A DNA stretch of 64,000 bases, taken from positions 1 through 64,000 of the forward strand of contig CANJBL010000008.1 in the NCBI GenBank assembly GCA_947472795.1, given 5' to 3'. The notes beneath the pieces are model-generated. The model saw only the letters and a program-made list of their open reading frames with translations, made no database searches and had not been told where the DNA came from. The DNA is from Fidelibacterota bacterium (GTDB lineage Bacteria; Pseudomonadota; Alphaproteobacteria; Rhodospirillales; Rhodospirillaceae). Made by a program: the position numbers and the translations under genes. The stretch's first letter is position 1; each line of letters opens with the position of its first letter. Shown here in pieces: positions 56,153 to 64,000 of the stretch.

Positions 56153-58126
56153 ATGACCATTCCCGAATCACCTAAGCCCGGTACTTTGCCTTCCCCCGCT
56201 TTGTCATGGCAGGCCGACGGCACACCTTTCGCCCAGGACTTTGGCGACGTCTATTTCAGCCGCGCCGGCGGTCTTGCCGAAACGCGCCATGTTTTCCACG
56301 CCGGCTGCGGTTTGCCGGAAGCTTGGAGCGGCAAAAGCAGGTTCGTTATTGGCGAGTTGGGGTTTGGAACGGGCCTCAACTTCCTGGCCACGGTCGAGCT
56401 TTGGCGGCGTACGGCGAAAGCTGGAGCGCATCTGCATTATGTGGCGGTAGAAGGCTACCCGCTTGCACCCAAGGACTTGGCCGTAGCGCTGGCGCCCTGG
56501 CCGGAAATCGCGCCGCTCGCCCAAGAGCTGTTGCGCGTTTATCCCGAGCCGCAGAGCGGGTTTCACCGCCTTTTTCTGACGGGCGGCATCTTCTTGACCC
56601 TGCTGTGCGGCGATGTAGCGGACGTCTTGGCGCAGGCCGAAGGAGAAATAGACGCCTGGTTCCTTGATGGCTTCTCGCCCGAGAAAAATCCCGCCATGTG
56701 GCAGCCGCGCGTATTTGCCGAAATCGCACGGCTCTCACATACCAAGAACGAAGGCACACAGCTGGCAACCTACAGCGTTGCGGGCAATGTGCGGCGTGGA
56801 CTTGAAGCAGCGGGTTTCGATGTGGAGAAAACGCCAGGCTTCGCCGGCAAACGCGAAATGCTGCGCGGACACTTTAAAGGAACCGGCCCTGCATCCGCCC
56901 TGCAGCCATGGTTTGCGACACCCTCACATCGCGTGACACAGAGACACGTCGCCATTATCGGCGGCGGCATCGCTGGTGCGGCGGTAGCTCATGCGCTGCG
57001 GCAGCGCGGGTGGCAAAGCACTATCGTAGACAAACATCTGTCTATTGCCGGCGAAGCGTCCGGCAATCGCGCTGCCGGTTTGATGCCGCGCCTGACTGCG
57101 GCCCCCAATTTGGACGGGCGGTTCTACGCCGCCGCGTGGCCCTTTGTGCTGAAGACTTTGAAGGGACAGATTCGCGGTGACGGCCTCCTGCAGCTCGCCA
57201 CAGATGCCGACGAGGCGACGCGCCAACAGCGCCTCATGGAAGCGCAACCTTTGCCAGATGCACTTCTGCGCCGTGTAGATGCTCAGGAGGCCTCGAACAT
57301 TTCGGGATGTGAGCTGCCTTTTGGCGGGCTCTTCTTTCCGCAAGGTGGTTGGGTGCGGCCACAAGAGATCTGTGCGTCGCTCGCGGAGGGTTCTGATCTG
57401 CTGCTCGGCGTGGACGTCAAAACGCTCAGGTTCGATCATGGTGTATGGCAGCTTGGTGACGTGTCGGGGCACGTCGTTCTGGAAAGTGATATCGTCGTCG
57501 TGGCCAACGCTTTGGAAGCGGCATCCTTCACGCAGACGAATTGGCTGCCGCTACAAGCACGACGTGGGCAGGTCACTTATGTGCCGGCAACACCGCAAAG
57601 CACCGACCTGCGGTGTGTGCTGACCTATGGCGGATATCTCACCCCAGCGGATAGCGGTGTGCATTGCCTGGGCGCGACATTCGATTGGGTCGATGTGCAG
57701 AACTCTGAAAGCCGCGCGGTGATTGCGGAAGATCACGCGCGCAATCTTGCCGATCTCGCGGCAGTTCTGCCGCAGATGCTGGCGCACGCCGATACATCTG
57801 CGCTGTCAGGGCGCGCGGGCTTGCGGTGTACGACGCTGGATCATTTGCCGTTGGCTGGCGCCCTGCCGGATCACCCAACGTTCCTCGCCGACTTCGCCGA
57901 CCTGCGGCATGGGCATCCGTGGGCGCGCTATCCGACGGCACAATATCAACCGGGTCTTTTCACACTGACGGGTCTGGGTGCTCGCGGCATGGTGAGCGCG
58001 CCGCTCGCCGCCGAAGTTCTGGCGAGCATTATCTGCGACGAGCCATGGCCCTTGGAACGCGACCTGGTGACCGCGTTGCACCCGGCGCGATTCCTGGTGC
58101 GCGATTTGAAGAGGCGGGCGGTTTAA
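56153..58126 (+). CDS. mnmC: Bifunctional tRNA 5-methylaminomethyl-2-thiouridine synthesis protein MnmC
   Basis: A 657-residue fusion completing the wobble uridine modification. The N-terminal methyltransferase domain (about 1-235) has FVIGELGFGTGLNFLA (SAM binding) and WFLDGFSPEKNPAMW. The C-terminal FAD oxidoreductase domain (about 265-657) has HVAIIGGGIAGAAVAHALRQRG (FAD Rossmann) and ASGNRAAGLMPRL. The oxidoreductase removes the carboxymethyl group, and the methyltransferase then adds a methyl group. It is divergent from tldD. Confidence 0.95.
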   Translation: MTIPESPKPGTLPSPALSWQADGTPFAQDFGDVYFSRAGGLAETRHVFHAGCGLPEAWSGKSRFVIGELGFGTGLNFLATVELWRRTAKAGAHLHYVAVEGYPLAPKDLAVALAPWPEIAPLAQELLRVYPEPQSGFHRLFLTGGIFLTLLCGDVADVLAQAEGEIDAWFLDGFSPEKNPAMWQPRVFAEIARLSHTKNEGTQLATYSVAGNVRRGLEAAGFDVEKTPGFAGKREMLRGHFKGTGPASALQPWFATPSHRVTQRHVAIIGGGIAGAAVAHALRQRGWQSTIVDKHLSIAGEASGNRAAGLMPRLTAAPNLDGRFYAAAWPFVLKTLKGQIRGDGLLQLATDADEATRQQRLMEAQPLPDALLRRVDAQEASNISGCELPFGGLFFPQGGWVRPQEICASLAEGSDLLLGVDVKTLRFDHGVWQLGDVSGHVVLESDIVVVANALEAASFTQTNWLPLQARRGQVTYVPATPQSTDLRCVLTYGGYLTPADSGVHCLGATFDWVDVQNSESRAVIAEDHARNLADLAAVLPQMLAHADTSALSGRAGLRCTTLDHLPLAGALPDHPTFLADFADLRHGHPWARYPTAQYQPGLFTLTGLGARGMVSAPLAAEVLASIICDEPWPLERDLVTALHPARFLVRDLKRRAV

Positions 58127-58139
58127 GGAGAGTCTGGAG

Positions 58140-58232
58140 GAGAGATTGAGGTCAGGACCGAAGTTTTCGGGGTCCATCACGCGGACGGGCGGGAAAGATG
58201 GGTCGGAAATTCGACCCTGACCTCAATCTCTC
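58140..58232. repeat. Branched 93-bp palindromic element
   Basis: GAGAGATTGAGGTCAGG (58140-58156) is the exact reverse complement of 58216-58232. The interior contains two further hairpins: GGACCGAA paired with TTCGG-GG-TCC around 58155-58175, and GGGTCG with CGACCC at 58200-58205 and 58212-58217. The whole can fold as a three-way junction. It begins 14 bases after the mnmC stop. It may be a REP-type element, a small MITE or a processed 3-prime structure. Confidence 0.75.
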
Positions 58233-58239
58233 GAAAAAA

Positions 58240-58287
58240 TCTTCTCCCGCCCATCCGGCGAAATCGCTCAACATGAGCGGGAGAAGA
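58240..58287. repeat. 11-bp inverted repeat
   Basis: TCTTCTCCCGC (58240-58250) matches the reverse complement GCGGGAGAAGA (58277-58287) across a 26-base loop that holds its own CGCTC/GAGCG pairing. It stands directly downstream of the branched element. Confidence 0.6.
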
Positions 58288-58419
58288 CAAGACCCAGATG
58301 TCACCGGGGTAGGATTTGACTCGTGGGCAGTGACGACCGGGCCGAATCACACGGGGTATTTGTGAACACGGTCTCGGGTGGAAATGTGCCTGTAGAGGCT
58401 GCTACGCTCCTTGGGTTAT

Positions 58420-58503
58420 GTGGGAAAATTTCCCACGGGACGACTGTAAGCTAGCGTCGGCCCCGGGGCCTGTCAACAAAAATGTGGGAAATTTTCCCAC
58501 ATT
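58420..58503. promoter_or_regulatory. Pair of mirrored operator-like palindromes upstream of the DUF6502 gene
   Basis: GTGGGAAAATTTCCCAC at 58420-58436 and its reverse complement GTGGGAAATTTTCCCAC at 58484-58500 are each near-perfect palindromes around one central base. The second extends to 11-bp arms (58481-58503). Their centres are 64 bases apart (about six helical turns), and the second ends 16 bases before the DUF6502 ATG. This is the layout of a dimeric repressor binding two sites with looping. The regulator is not known; DUF6502 itself is a candidate. Confidence 0.65.
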
Positions 58504-58519
58504 GTGGCATAACTAAGGA

Positions 58520-59389
58520 ATGGCTGAGAAAACACCATCTGCGACACCAAAGCCGCTGGTCGCCGCCGTTAAACGGCTGCTGCGCCCGCTGGTGCGCCTA
58601 CTCATCGCCAAGGGCATGGGATTGCCGGCCCTGAACGACCTGTTGAAACAGGTCTATGTCGATGTGGCGCTGAGAGATTTTCCGTCCCAGGGGAAGAAAC
58701 AAACCGACAGCAGCATCAGTATTCTGACGGGCGTCCACCGCAAGGATGTGAAGCGCCTCAGGGACATCCGCGACAAAGGACCCCAGGCGCCACGCAGCAT
58801 CAGCATAGGTGGTCAGGCGGTGGCTCAATGGTTGGGCTCAGCCAAGACCACGGACCGCAAGGGCCGGCCCCTGGCCCTTCCCCGCCAACCCGAGTCGCCG
58901 GATGGGCCCTCTTTTGATGCGTTGGTGGCCGGCATTTCAAAGGACGTACGCCCGCGCGCCGTATTGGATGAGTGGCTTCGCCTTGGAATCGCCCATTTGG
59001 ACACGGAAGGTAGGGTTGTGCTGAACCGACTCGCCTTCGTGCCCGAAAAGGGTTTTGAGGAAAAAGCCTTCTATCTGGGCCGCAACGTGCACGACCATTT
59101 GGCCGCGGCTGCCCACAACCTTTTGGAAGAGGGCGAACCTCAGCTTGAGCGAAGCGTTCATTACACGGCACTGACCGGGGAATCGGCGGCGATTCTGGCG
59201 GAAGCCGCGGAGCGCGTAGGGATGCAAGCCTTGCTGGATATCAACCGGTTGGCGCTAGATCTTGTGGCCAAAGATAAAGGCAAAGAAAGCGCCACAAAGC
59301 GTGTTAATTTTGGCCTCTACTTCCACAAGGGGCTTTCGAATTTTAAGACCGCTCGGCCAGAGGATGAATCAGAAGATTCTGGGGCCTAG
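58520..59389 (+). CDS. DUF6502 family protein, putative DNA-binding
   Basis: A 289-residue protein matching the DUF6502 pattern: an N-terminal KPLVAAVKRLLRPLVRLLIAKGMGLPALNDLLKQVYVDVA, then TDSSISILTGVHRKDVKRLR, which reads as a helix-turn-helix (the -SILTGVHRKDVKRL- turn), and a C-terminal helical part. No enzymatic motif is seen and no signal peptide is present. The GGAA ribosome-binding site and twin palindromes upstream make autoregulation likely. The next gene (DUF5666) starts six bases after its stop, so the two form an operon. Confidence 0.75.
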   Translation: MAEKTPSATPKPLVAAVKRLLRPLVRLLIAKGMGLPALNDLLKQVYVDVALRDFPSQGKKQTDSSISILTGVHRKDVKRLRDIRDKGPQAPRSISIGGQAVAQWLGSAKTTDRKGRPLALPRQPESPDGPSFDALVAGISKDVRPRAVLDEWLRLGIAHLDTEGRVVLNRLAFVPEKGFEEKAFYLGRNVHDHLAAAAHNLLEEGEPQLERSVHYTALTGESAAILAEAAERVGMQALLDINRLALDLVAKDKGKESATKRVNFGLYFHKGLSNFKTARPEDESEDSGA

Positions 59390-59394
59390 GACGC

Positions 59395-60570
59395 ATGACG
59401 CACAGGGGATCACACAGAGGGCTAAACGAAAGAACGCTGCGCGCCTGCGCGGCGGCCTTGCTGTTTGTGCTCGCCGGATGTGCGTCCGCCCCTCAGTCCC
59501 AAACCGCGGCGGCTGATCCCAAGAAGAACGGCGACGGCATCGGCGGCACCGGCATCTCTTACGCTCAGAACAATCCGCGCGGTGACGGCATCGGCGGCAC
59601 AGGCGTGCGCGGCACGATCACGGGTTTCGGCTCGATCCTCGTGAACGGCTTGAAGCTGGAGTTCGATCACACCACCACCGTTGAAGTGGACGGCAAACCG
59701 ACGACGCTGGAGGCCTTGCGTGTCGGCCAGATCGTGCAGGGCTTCGCCCGCACCAAGGACGGCAAATTGAATCTTGCCCGCGTCGAAATCCAGCATGCCG
59801 TGGCCGGCCCCATCGGCGCCATCGACTACACGGCCGAGACTCTGACCGTCATGGGTCAGAAGATCCGTCTGAATCTGGCCGGCGACAAAGCCGCCGTAGC
59901 GGCCTTCAAGACTCTACAAGCCGGCGACATTGTCAGTGTTTCGGGTCTGCGTCAGTCTGACGGCACCATTGTCGCCACCCGCGTCGATCAACAGTCGGGT
60001 GACGACCGCATTATGCTCCGTGGTCTCGCAACATCTGTGACTGCAACAAGCGTGCACGTGGGTGACATAGATATCCCGCTGCAACCTGGTGCACCCGCAC
60101 CGAAAGTCGGCGAGCGCATGGTCGCCTCGGGCCGCCTGCTGAACGGTACGTTTGTGCCCGATGTGGTGAGCAGCGGAACGGCGCTCGGCTTCGGCAGTGA
60201 AGTGTCCGACGTCTCGCTGGAAGCCTATGCTCCGCCGGGCGCCGGCAATGCCGGCACACTTAATATCGACGGCGTGAATGTCAGCGGCGCCGCACTACCG
60301 CCAGGCACCGCCGCCAACGACCGTATTGTCGTCACCGGCGCAATTTCCGGCCCCAACGCCGTCCGCGCCAAGAACATTTCCGGCGTGCGTACCGTGGTGA
60401 CCATCAATGCGGCGCAAGGTTCCGTACGCCCCGCAGCCATCCGCCCCGACCGCGCGCGGCCCGAACGCGTCGCGCCGCGCCCGAGTTTCGACCGTCCGCA
60501 GGGGCGCCCCGATACCCCCTCCACCACGCGCCCGCCCATCGAGCGGCCCGGCGGCGTACCGATGGTTTGA
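59395..60570 (+). CDS. DUF5666 repeat lipoprotein
   Basis: A 391-residue lipoprotein: a signal peptide ends in the lipobox LAGC (Cys near residue 25). After that come two copies of the motif GDGIGGTG, in DGIGGTGISYAQ and DGIGGTGVRGTI, and a series of DUF5666 beta-repeats (ITGFGSILVNGLKLEF, GKLNLARVEIQ, ETLTVMGQKI, GDRIMLRGLATSV, RIVVTGAIS). The last 50 residues are Pro/Arg-rich (PDRARPERVAPRPSFDRPQ) and probably unstructured. It is probably anchored in the outer membrane. Its role is unknown; it is cotranscribed with the DUF6502 gene. Confidence 0.82.
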   Translation: MTHRGSHRGLNERTLRACAAALLFVLAGCASAPQSQTAAADPKKNGDGIGGTGISYAQNNPRGDGIGGTGVRGTITGFGSILVNGLKLEFDHTTTVEVDGKPTTLEALRVGQIVQGFARTKDGKLNLARVEIQHAVAGPIGAIDYTAETLTVMGQKIRLNLAGDKAAVAAFKTLQAGDIVSVSGLRQSDGTIVATRVDQQSGDDRIMLRGLATSVTATSVHVGDIDIPLQPGAPAPKVGERMVASGRLLNGTFVPDVVSSGTALGFGSEVSDVSLEAYAPPGAGNAGTLNIDGVNVSGAALPPGTAANDRIVVTGAISGPNAVRAKNISGVRTVVTINAAQGSVRPAAIRPDRARPERVAPRPSFDRPQGRPDTPSTTRPPIERPGGVPMV

Positions 60571-60585
60571 GTGAGTGTTTAGAAA

Positions 60586-61371
60586 TTATCGCCAGCGATA
60601 GCTGAGAACGAGACCGCCGCCCGCGTTGGGGCTGCTCTGCGAGAAGCCGGCCACCCCATAAACGTTCACTGCCCAATCATCACTGAAGCGCACATTCACA
60701 TAGGCCGTGCCGTCCTGCGGATTGACGGCTGTGCGCAAAGACGATTGGCGAATGTCATAGGCTACGCCCGTCGTGATGCGTTCGTTCCAGGTATACTGGG
60801 CGCCCACGGACCCATACACGACATCACGCAAGGCGAAGCCCGAAGGCTGGCCCGTGAAGCGATACCCGAACGTGGCGAAGGGCATGAAGTCGCCGTAGGA
60901 CTTCGCCACATCCACCTGCAGATATTCATCCCAAGCGCCGGTGCCGAGACCCTTTGTGTAGCTGGCCGTAGGCATCTTCACGCGCGCGGTGAAATCGACG
61001 TAAAGGCCTTGGGCGTAGAGGCTCTCCAATGAATATGTGCCCGAGAGCGTGATATCGCCGGGGCCCGACGCCGCACCGGAGCTACGCACACCCGTCGTCG
61101 CACCCTCCGCTGCGCCGTCCAGAAGCAAGGCAGGCCCGGAGACTCTGATCCATGGCACCACGGCTTTGAAAGTCCACGGTCCCTTCGCCGCCTGTAGTGA
61201 AACGGGGAGATAGAGGATTTCCGTGGCCTTGGCGGCACCGTAGTCGCCGGAGCTAAAATCGAAGCCGGAGCTGGCTTTGAACTGCCAAAAGGCATCGGCA
61301 AAGGAATCCTGCGCGCGGGCTGGCGCGTTCAAGACCAGAAGAAGCGGAGGAAGGAAAAGAAGACGCTGCAT
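60586..61371 (-). CDS. Outer-membrane beta-barrel protein (MetA-pathway/porin-like)
   Basis: A 261-residue protein with a signal peptide (cleavage near ARAQ) and alternating hydrophobic/polar strands ending in an aromatic residue: LYLPVSLQAAKGPWTFKAVVPWIRVSG, DITLSGTYSLESL, YVDFTARVKMPTASYTKGLGTGAWDEYLQVDV and the final GGGLVLSYRWR. The pattern resembles the phenol MetA-pathway/transporter family of outer-membrane proteins. It is convergent with the DUF5666 gene (15 bases apart). Homologues of these three genes often sit together, which suggests a common envelope function. Confidence 0.7.
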   Translation of the reverse strand: MQRLLFLPPLLLVLNAPARAQDSFADAFWQFKASSGFDFSSGDYGAAKATEILYLPVSLQAAKGPWTFKAVVPWIRVSGPALLLDGAAEGATTGVRSSGAASGPGDITLSGTYSLESLYAQGLYVDFTARVKMPTASYTKGLGTGAWDEYLQVDVAKSYGDFMPFATFGYRFTGQPSGFALRDVVYGSVGAQYTWNERITTGVAYDIRQSSLRTAVNPQDGTAYVNVRFSDDWAVNVYGVAGFSQSSPNAGGGLVLSYRWR

Positions 61372-61414
61372 CTCGGAATAGTTTAGCAGGCGTATATATA
61401 CGAAGCGAATGGCA

Positions 61415-63931
61415 TCAGGCCTGCAACGCCGCGATTTCCCGGCGCAGTTGTTCGATCAGGTCCTTGCACTCGCTGAGATGCTTTTCTTCCACGTCGAGGA
61501 TGGCGGAGAAAGCCTTAGCCTTCAGCGCGACAATATTGATGTCCTTGGCCGCACCTTCGATGCGCGCCGCGTCCAGGACAATGTCGATGAGGCGATCGGC
61601 CGCGTGCAGGCGCCCCCAGAGATAGTCGTTCTGCCGGTAAGCCAGGCAGAAGAAGGCTCCAAAATGGTGGAACTGGACGCCCTTCAACGTCGCATCCGCG
61701 CCGCCCTTGCGCAGGGTCTGGGCATCATCGGGGCTTAAGCGGTCAACGCGGATCTCGTCGAATTCGTCGAGATCGCGCCAGTTGGTAATGGAGAACGTGA
61801 GCACGTCCCAGACCGCGAAACCGATGTAGTGCTCGATGAGTTCGCGCTTCGCCGGTATTGGCAAGGGCCCGAGATCGCCAGTGCCGTTGACCAGTGCGAT
61901 CAGCAGTGCGTCCGTGCGGGTGTTGTCGGACTCGAGCGCCAGATCATTTCCAAGAAGCGCCAGAGTCTCATCAATAGGCTTGGCGAACAATCGCGCTACC
62001 GCCTCGGGCGCTGTGGCCAGGGCCGGTTCGTTGGCAATGGCGAGGATGACATTGTGCACCACATCTTTCACGGCCTGGACGGCCTCCCGGCTCAACCCGC
62101 TGGCGCCATCTCCCACATTGGAAGCGCGCGCGGTCATGGGCTGCAGCAGTGCGAGCGCGTCGTAAAGGCCGGCTTTCACGCGGTCCAGGCGCTCCGATGT
62201 GAGGCCGCCATAATTATCTTCCGCGATCCGGGTGTAGAGTTGATTGACCGCACGCACCACAAAGCGCACGCGCCGCTGACGGTAGCGCACATCAAAGCGC
62301 AGCAGGAACTTGACCCACACCGGGGGTCCCTTCTCGGGATCGACCGGCGTGCGCAGATCATCTGCGGACGGTGATACGCCGGACAGCTCCGCCCACTTCT
62401 GGATGACGGCGATAATGCGCGATGCTTCGGAGGAGTCCTTGTCGTAGCCACAGATCTGCGCGACCAGCGAGGCCACGTCCTCGATGACTGCCGTCAGCTT
62501 CAGGCGCAAATATCCGTCATAGGCAAAGCCGGTTTCCTTGCGCGCCCTATTATTGGCCTGCTCGCGGAAGTGGCCTATCTGCTCGCCCGTCGTCACCAAA
62601 TCGAGCGCCGGCCCGGCCACCGCATCAGCCATGGCGCGAATATGCGAGCGAGCACTGTCGACCACCATCTGCAGGCGGCGCACTTCGGCGTTGTAGGTGT
62701 TCACCCATGAAAGATCGTCGTGAATGGGCTCGTTGCGCGGAATATCCGAGAGTGCGCCTTTCAGTGTGGAGAAGAATCCCGGCACATAGGCCGAGCGGTT
62801 TTCGGCGCTCTTGGGATGCGGATCAATATACAAGAGGCGCCTGTCCACATGGCGATAAGCCGGCCGGCCGCGAATGGCCTCGATGGCCTTTGCAAAAGGC
62901 TTGTTGTTGAGCACGCTGCCATCGATGAAGGACGCATCGCCCGGATTGATATTGGCAAGCAAATAGGACCTGAAATTTCGATAGAGGAAATCGACCCGCG
63001 ACGGCCAACTCAAATGACGCTCCGCGAGCAACCGATCGATCTCGGCAAAGCGCATGGGCGGGAAAGCGCCGGGGAAAGAGGATGTCGCGCGCGCGGCAAA
63101 GACCAAGCCTGGAAGATTTTCGCGGTCAAAGCTGGATGTCTCTTGGCCTTTCGGCCAATGACGATAGGTCATGCGCAGCATCTGGCGATGTTCGCGGTCC
63201 TGAATGACAGGTGGATCGTGGATGGGCGTGTCCGTCACATAACCGTGGAAGTCGGTGACAGTGACGAAGAGGTCAAGCTCCAGCCCGGCGGGCACGAGCG
63301 AACTTCCGCGCTCTACCGGATCACCCATTCCGGCGAAGCCATCGTAGAGAACCTTAGTGAGGTTGTAGCCGTCGAAGGGCGGGCGAAACCAGCGCGAGCG
63401 CAGGAACATTGATAGTTTTTGCTTCAACTCGCGGTTGCCGCCCAGATCCTCGCGGAAACGGTAAAGGAACATCCACACGAAGGGCCGGAAATACCATTTG
63501 GTCCAGGGACCAGCCTTGATGTGCGGCGGCATCAGCTCGGCCACATCCGAGTGCTTCAGCCAGAAGTCCCGTAAGGGATCGATGCTGAGATCGTGAGCAA
63601 TGGCCCGGGCCAGGATCACGCCGTTGATGCCGCCCGCCGAAGCGCCGGCGATGACATCGACCACGATGCGCAAATCCAGGGTCTTGCCGATCTCGCGCAA
63701 GAGTTCGAAGTAAGCTTGCTCCGTATCGGCGGGCTCGTCGCGCGGTACGGCGACGTCCGCGTAGGTCAGGCTGGGTTGGTGGCGATTGGTATAGGTATGG
63801 AAATCGCGCGACGCGCGCACAAGCTTCAGAATTTCCTTGGTGACGCCGTGCATATAGACGGCCAGCGACACGCCGCCGTAGCAGACCAAGGCAAACCGAA
63901 GCTCTTTTTCCTTCACGCGGGGCCCCCACAC
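61415..63931 (-). CDS. Patatin-like phospholipase with C-terminal DUF3376 region
   Basis: An 838-residue protein. The patatin domain has an oxyanion loop near CYGGVSLAVYMHG, the nucleophile Ser in VIAGASAGGINGVILARAI (GxSxG near residue 97) and the partner Asp in SFIDGSVLNNKPF (D-G motif). The rest is a long mostly helical region typical of the DUF3376 patatin-like proteins, which are about twice the size of simple patatins. It should hydrolyse acyl chains of lipids, possibly at the membrane, although there is no signal peptide. The start GTG 63931 is the longest option; GTG 63916 is equally possible. Confidence 0.82.
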   Translation of the reverse strand: MWGPRVKEKELRFALVCYGGVSLAVYMHGVTKEILKLVRASRDFHTYTNRHQPSLTYADVAVPRDEPADTEQAYFELLREIGKTLDLRIVVDVIAGASAGGINGVILARAIAHDLSIDPLRDFWLKHSDVAELMPPHIKAGPWTKWYFRPFVWMFLYRFREDLGGNRELKQKLSMFLRSRWFRPPFDGYNLTKVLYDGFAGMGDPVERGSSLVPAGLELDLFVTVTDFHGYVTDTPIHDPPVIQDREHRQMLRMTYRHWPKGQETSSFDRENLPGLVFAARATSSFPGAFPPMRFAEIDRLLAERHLSWPSRVDFLYRNFRSYLLANINPGDASFIDGSVLNNKPFAKAIEAIRGRPAYRHVDRRLLYIDPHPKSAENRSAYVPGFFSTLKGALSDIPRNEPIHDDLSWVNTYNAEVRRLQMVVDSARSHIRAMADAVAGPALDLVTTGEQIGHFREQANNRARKETGFAYDGYLRLKLTAVIEDVASLVAQICGYDKDSSEASRIIAVIQKWAELSGVSPSADDLRTPVDPEKGPPVWVKFLLRFDVRYRQRRVRFVVRAVNQLYTRIAEDNYGGLTSERLDRVKAGLYDALALLQPMTARASNVGDGASGLSREAVQAVKDVVHNVILAIANEPALATAPEAVARLFAKPIDETLALLGNDLALESDNTRTDALLIALVNGTGDLGPLPIPAKRELIEHYIGFAVWDVLTFSITNWRDLDEFDEIRVDRLSPDDAQTLRKGGADATLKGVQFHHFGAFFCLAYRQNDYLWGRLHAADRLIDIVLDAARIEGAAKDINIVALKAKAFSAILDVEEKHLSECKDLIEQLRREIAALQA

Positions 63932-64000
63932 CTCTTCGCGCTCATCCCGTGGTGGATACTAGCGCCACGGGAGGAGGAGAGGCATGGAGGGAGAATAAGA

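Larger units (their letters stand above)
58127..58519 (+). other. Intergenic region rich in inverted repeats, no gene seen
   Basis: The 393 bases between mnmC and the DUF6502 gene hold no credible ORF. They contain a 17-bp inverted repeat with internal hairpins (58140-58232), an 11-bp inverted repeat (58240-58250 with 58277-58287) and two mirrored 17-bp palindromes close to the next gene. A GGCCCCGGGGCC palindrome at 58459-58470 lies between the last two. Confidence 0.7.

Overview
This window looks like part of the chromosome of a free-living alphaproteobacterium with high GC. The evidence is the gene order rplU-rpmA-GNAT-obgE-proB-proA-nadD-rsfS-rlmH, a recognisable FzlA (the FtsZ-binding GST-like protein of alphaproteobacteria), a membrane-anchored CycM-type cytochrome c, DUF4169, and a HisN-type phosphatase. 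FliN and kdsB indicate a flagellated Gram-negative cell. I cannot place it below class from sequence alone. No CRISPR array, rRNA operon or prophage is visible. The only mobile element is one end of an IS3-family element at the left edge, next to a tRNA-Ser gene.

Layout. 1-2 kb: IS3 end, tRNA-Ser(CGA), and a DUF1704 metallopeptidase-like gene. 2-8.6 kb: a dense housekeeping run (ribosomal proteins L21 and L27, Obg GTPase, proline synthesis, NAD synthesis, ribosome silencing factor, 23S rRNA methyltransferase). 8.6-12 kb: pheA and kdsB on the minus strand, then cytochrome c and hisN. 12-21.7 kb: a Yej-type peptide ABC transporter with three tandem solute-binding paralogues, each ending in a predicted membrane anchor. 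21.8-27.4 kb: orphan fliN, fzlA, a TPR protein, an alpha/beta hydrolase, two glycosyltransferases and a 2OG-Fe(II) oxygenase. 27.4-38.2 kb: the translation block thrS-infC, rpmI-rplT, pheS-ASCH-pheT and lepA, interrupted by a nonsense-disrupted doxX, a DUF3016 gene and a winged-helix regulator.

38.8-42.8 kb: tRNA-Ser(GGA), then a small methyltransferase/glycosyltransferase pair, a NIPSNAP protein and a Tat-exported DUF1552 protein. 42.9-48 kb: a complete but minimal archaic chaperone-usher (spore-coat-U) pilus locus on the minus strand. 48.3-51 kb: a two-subunit molybdenum hydroxylase of the isoquinoline 1-oxidoreductase type. 51-58 kb: small genes, a prolyl-tRNA editing protein, an AI-2E family permease, the TldD/PmbA pair and MnmC. 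58.1-64 kb: a non-coding stretch rich in inverted repeats, the DUF6502-DUF5666 pair, an outer-membrane barrel protein and a patatin-like protein.

The points most worth a second look are these: non-canonical start codons inferred for infC (ATA), rsfS (ATC) and a methyltransferase (CTG); an in-frame TAG at codon 15 of doxX; the three C-terminally anchored YejA paralogues; the branched palindrome and twin mirrored operators upstream of DUF6502; and the short-tipped archaic pilus. All functions are inferred from recognised sequence motifs and gene context. No database search was possible.
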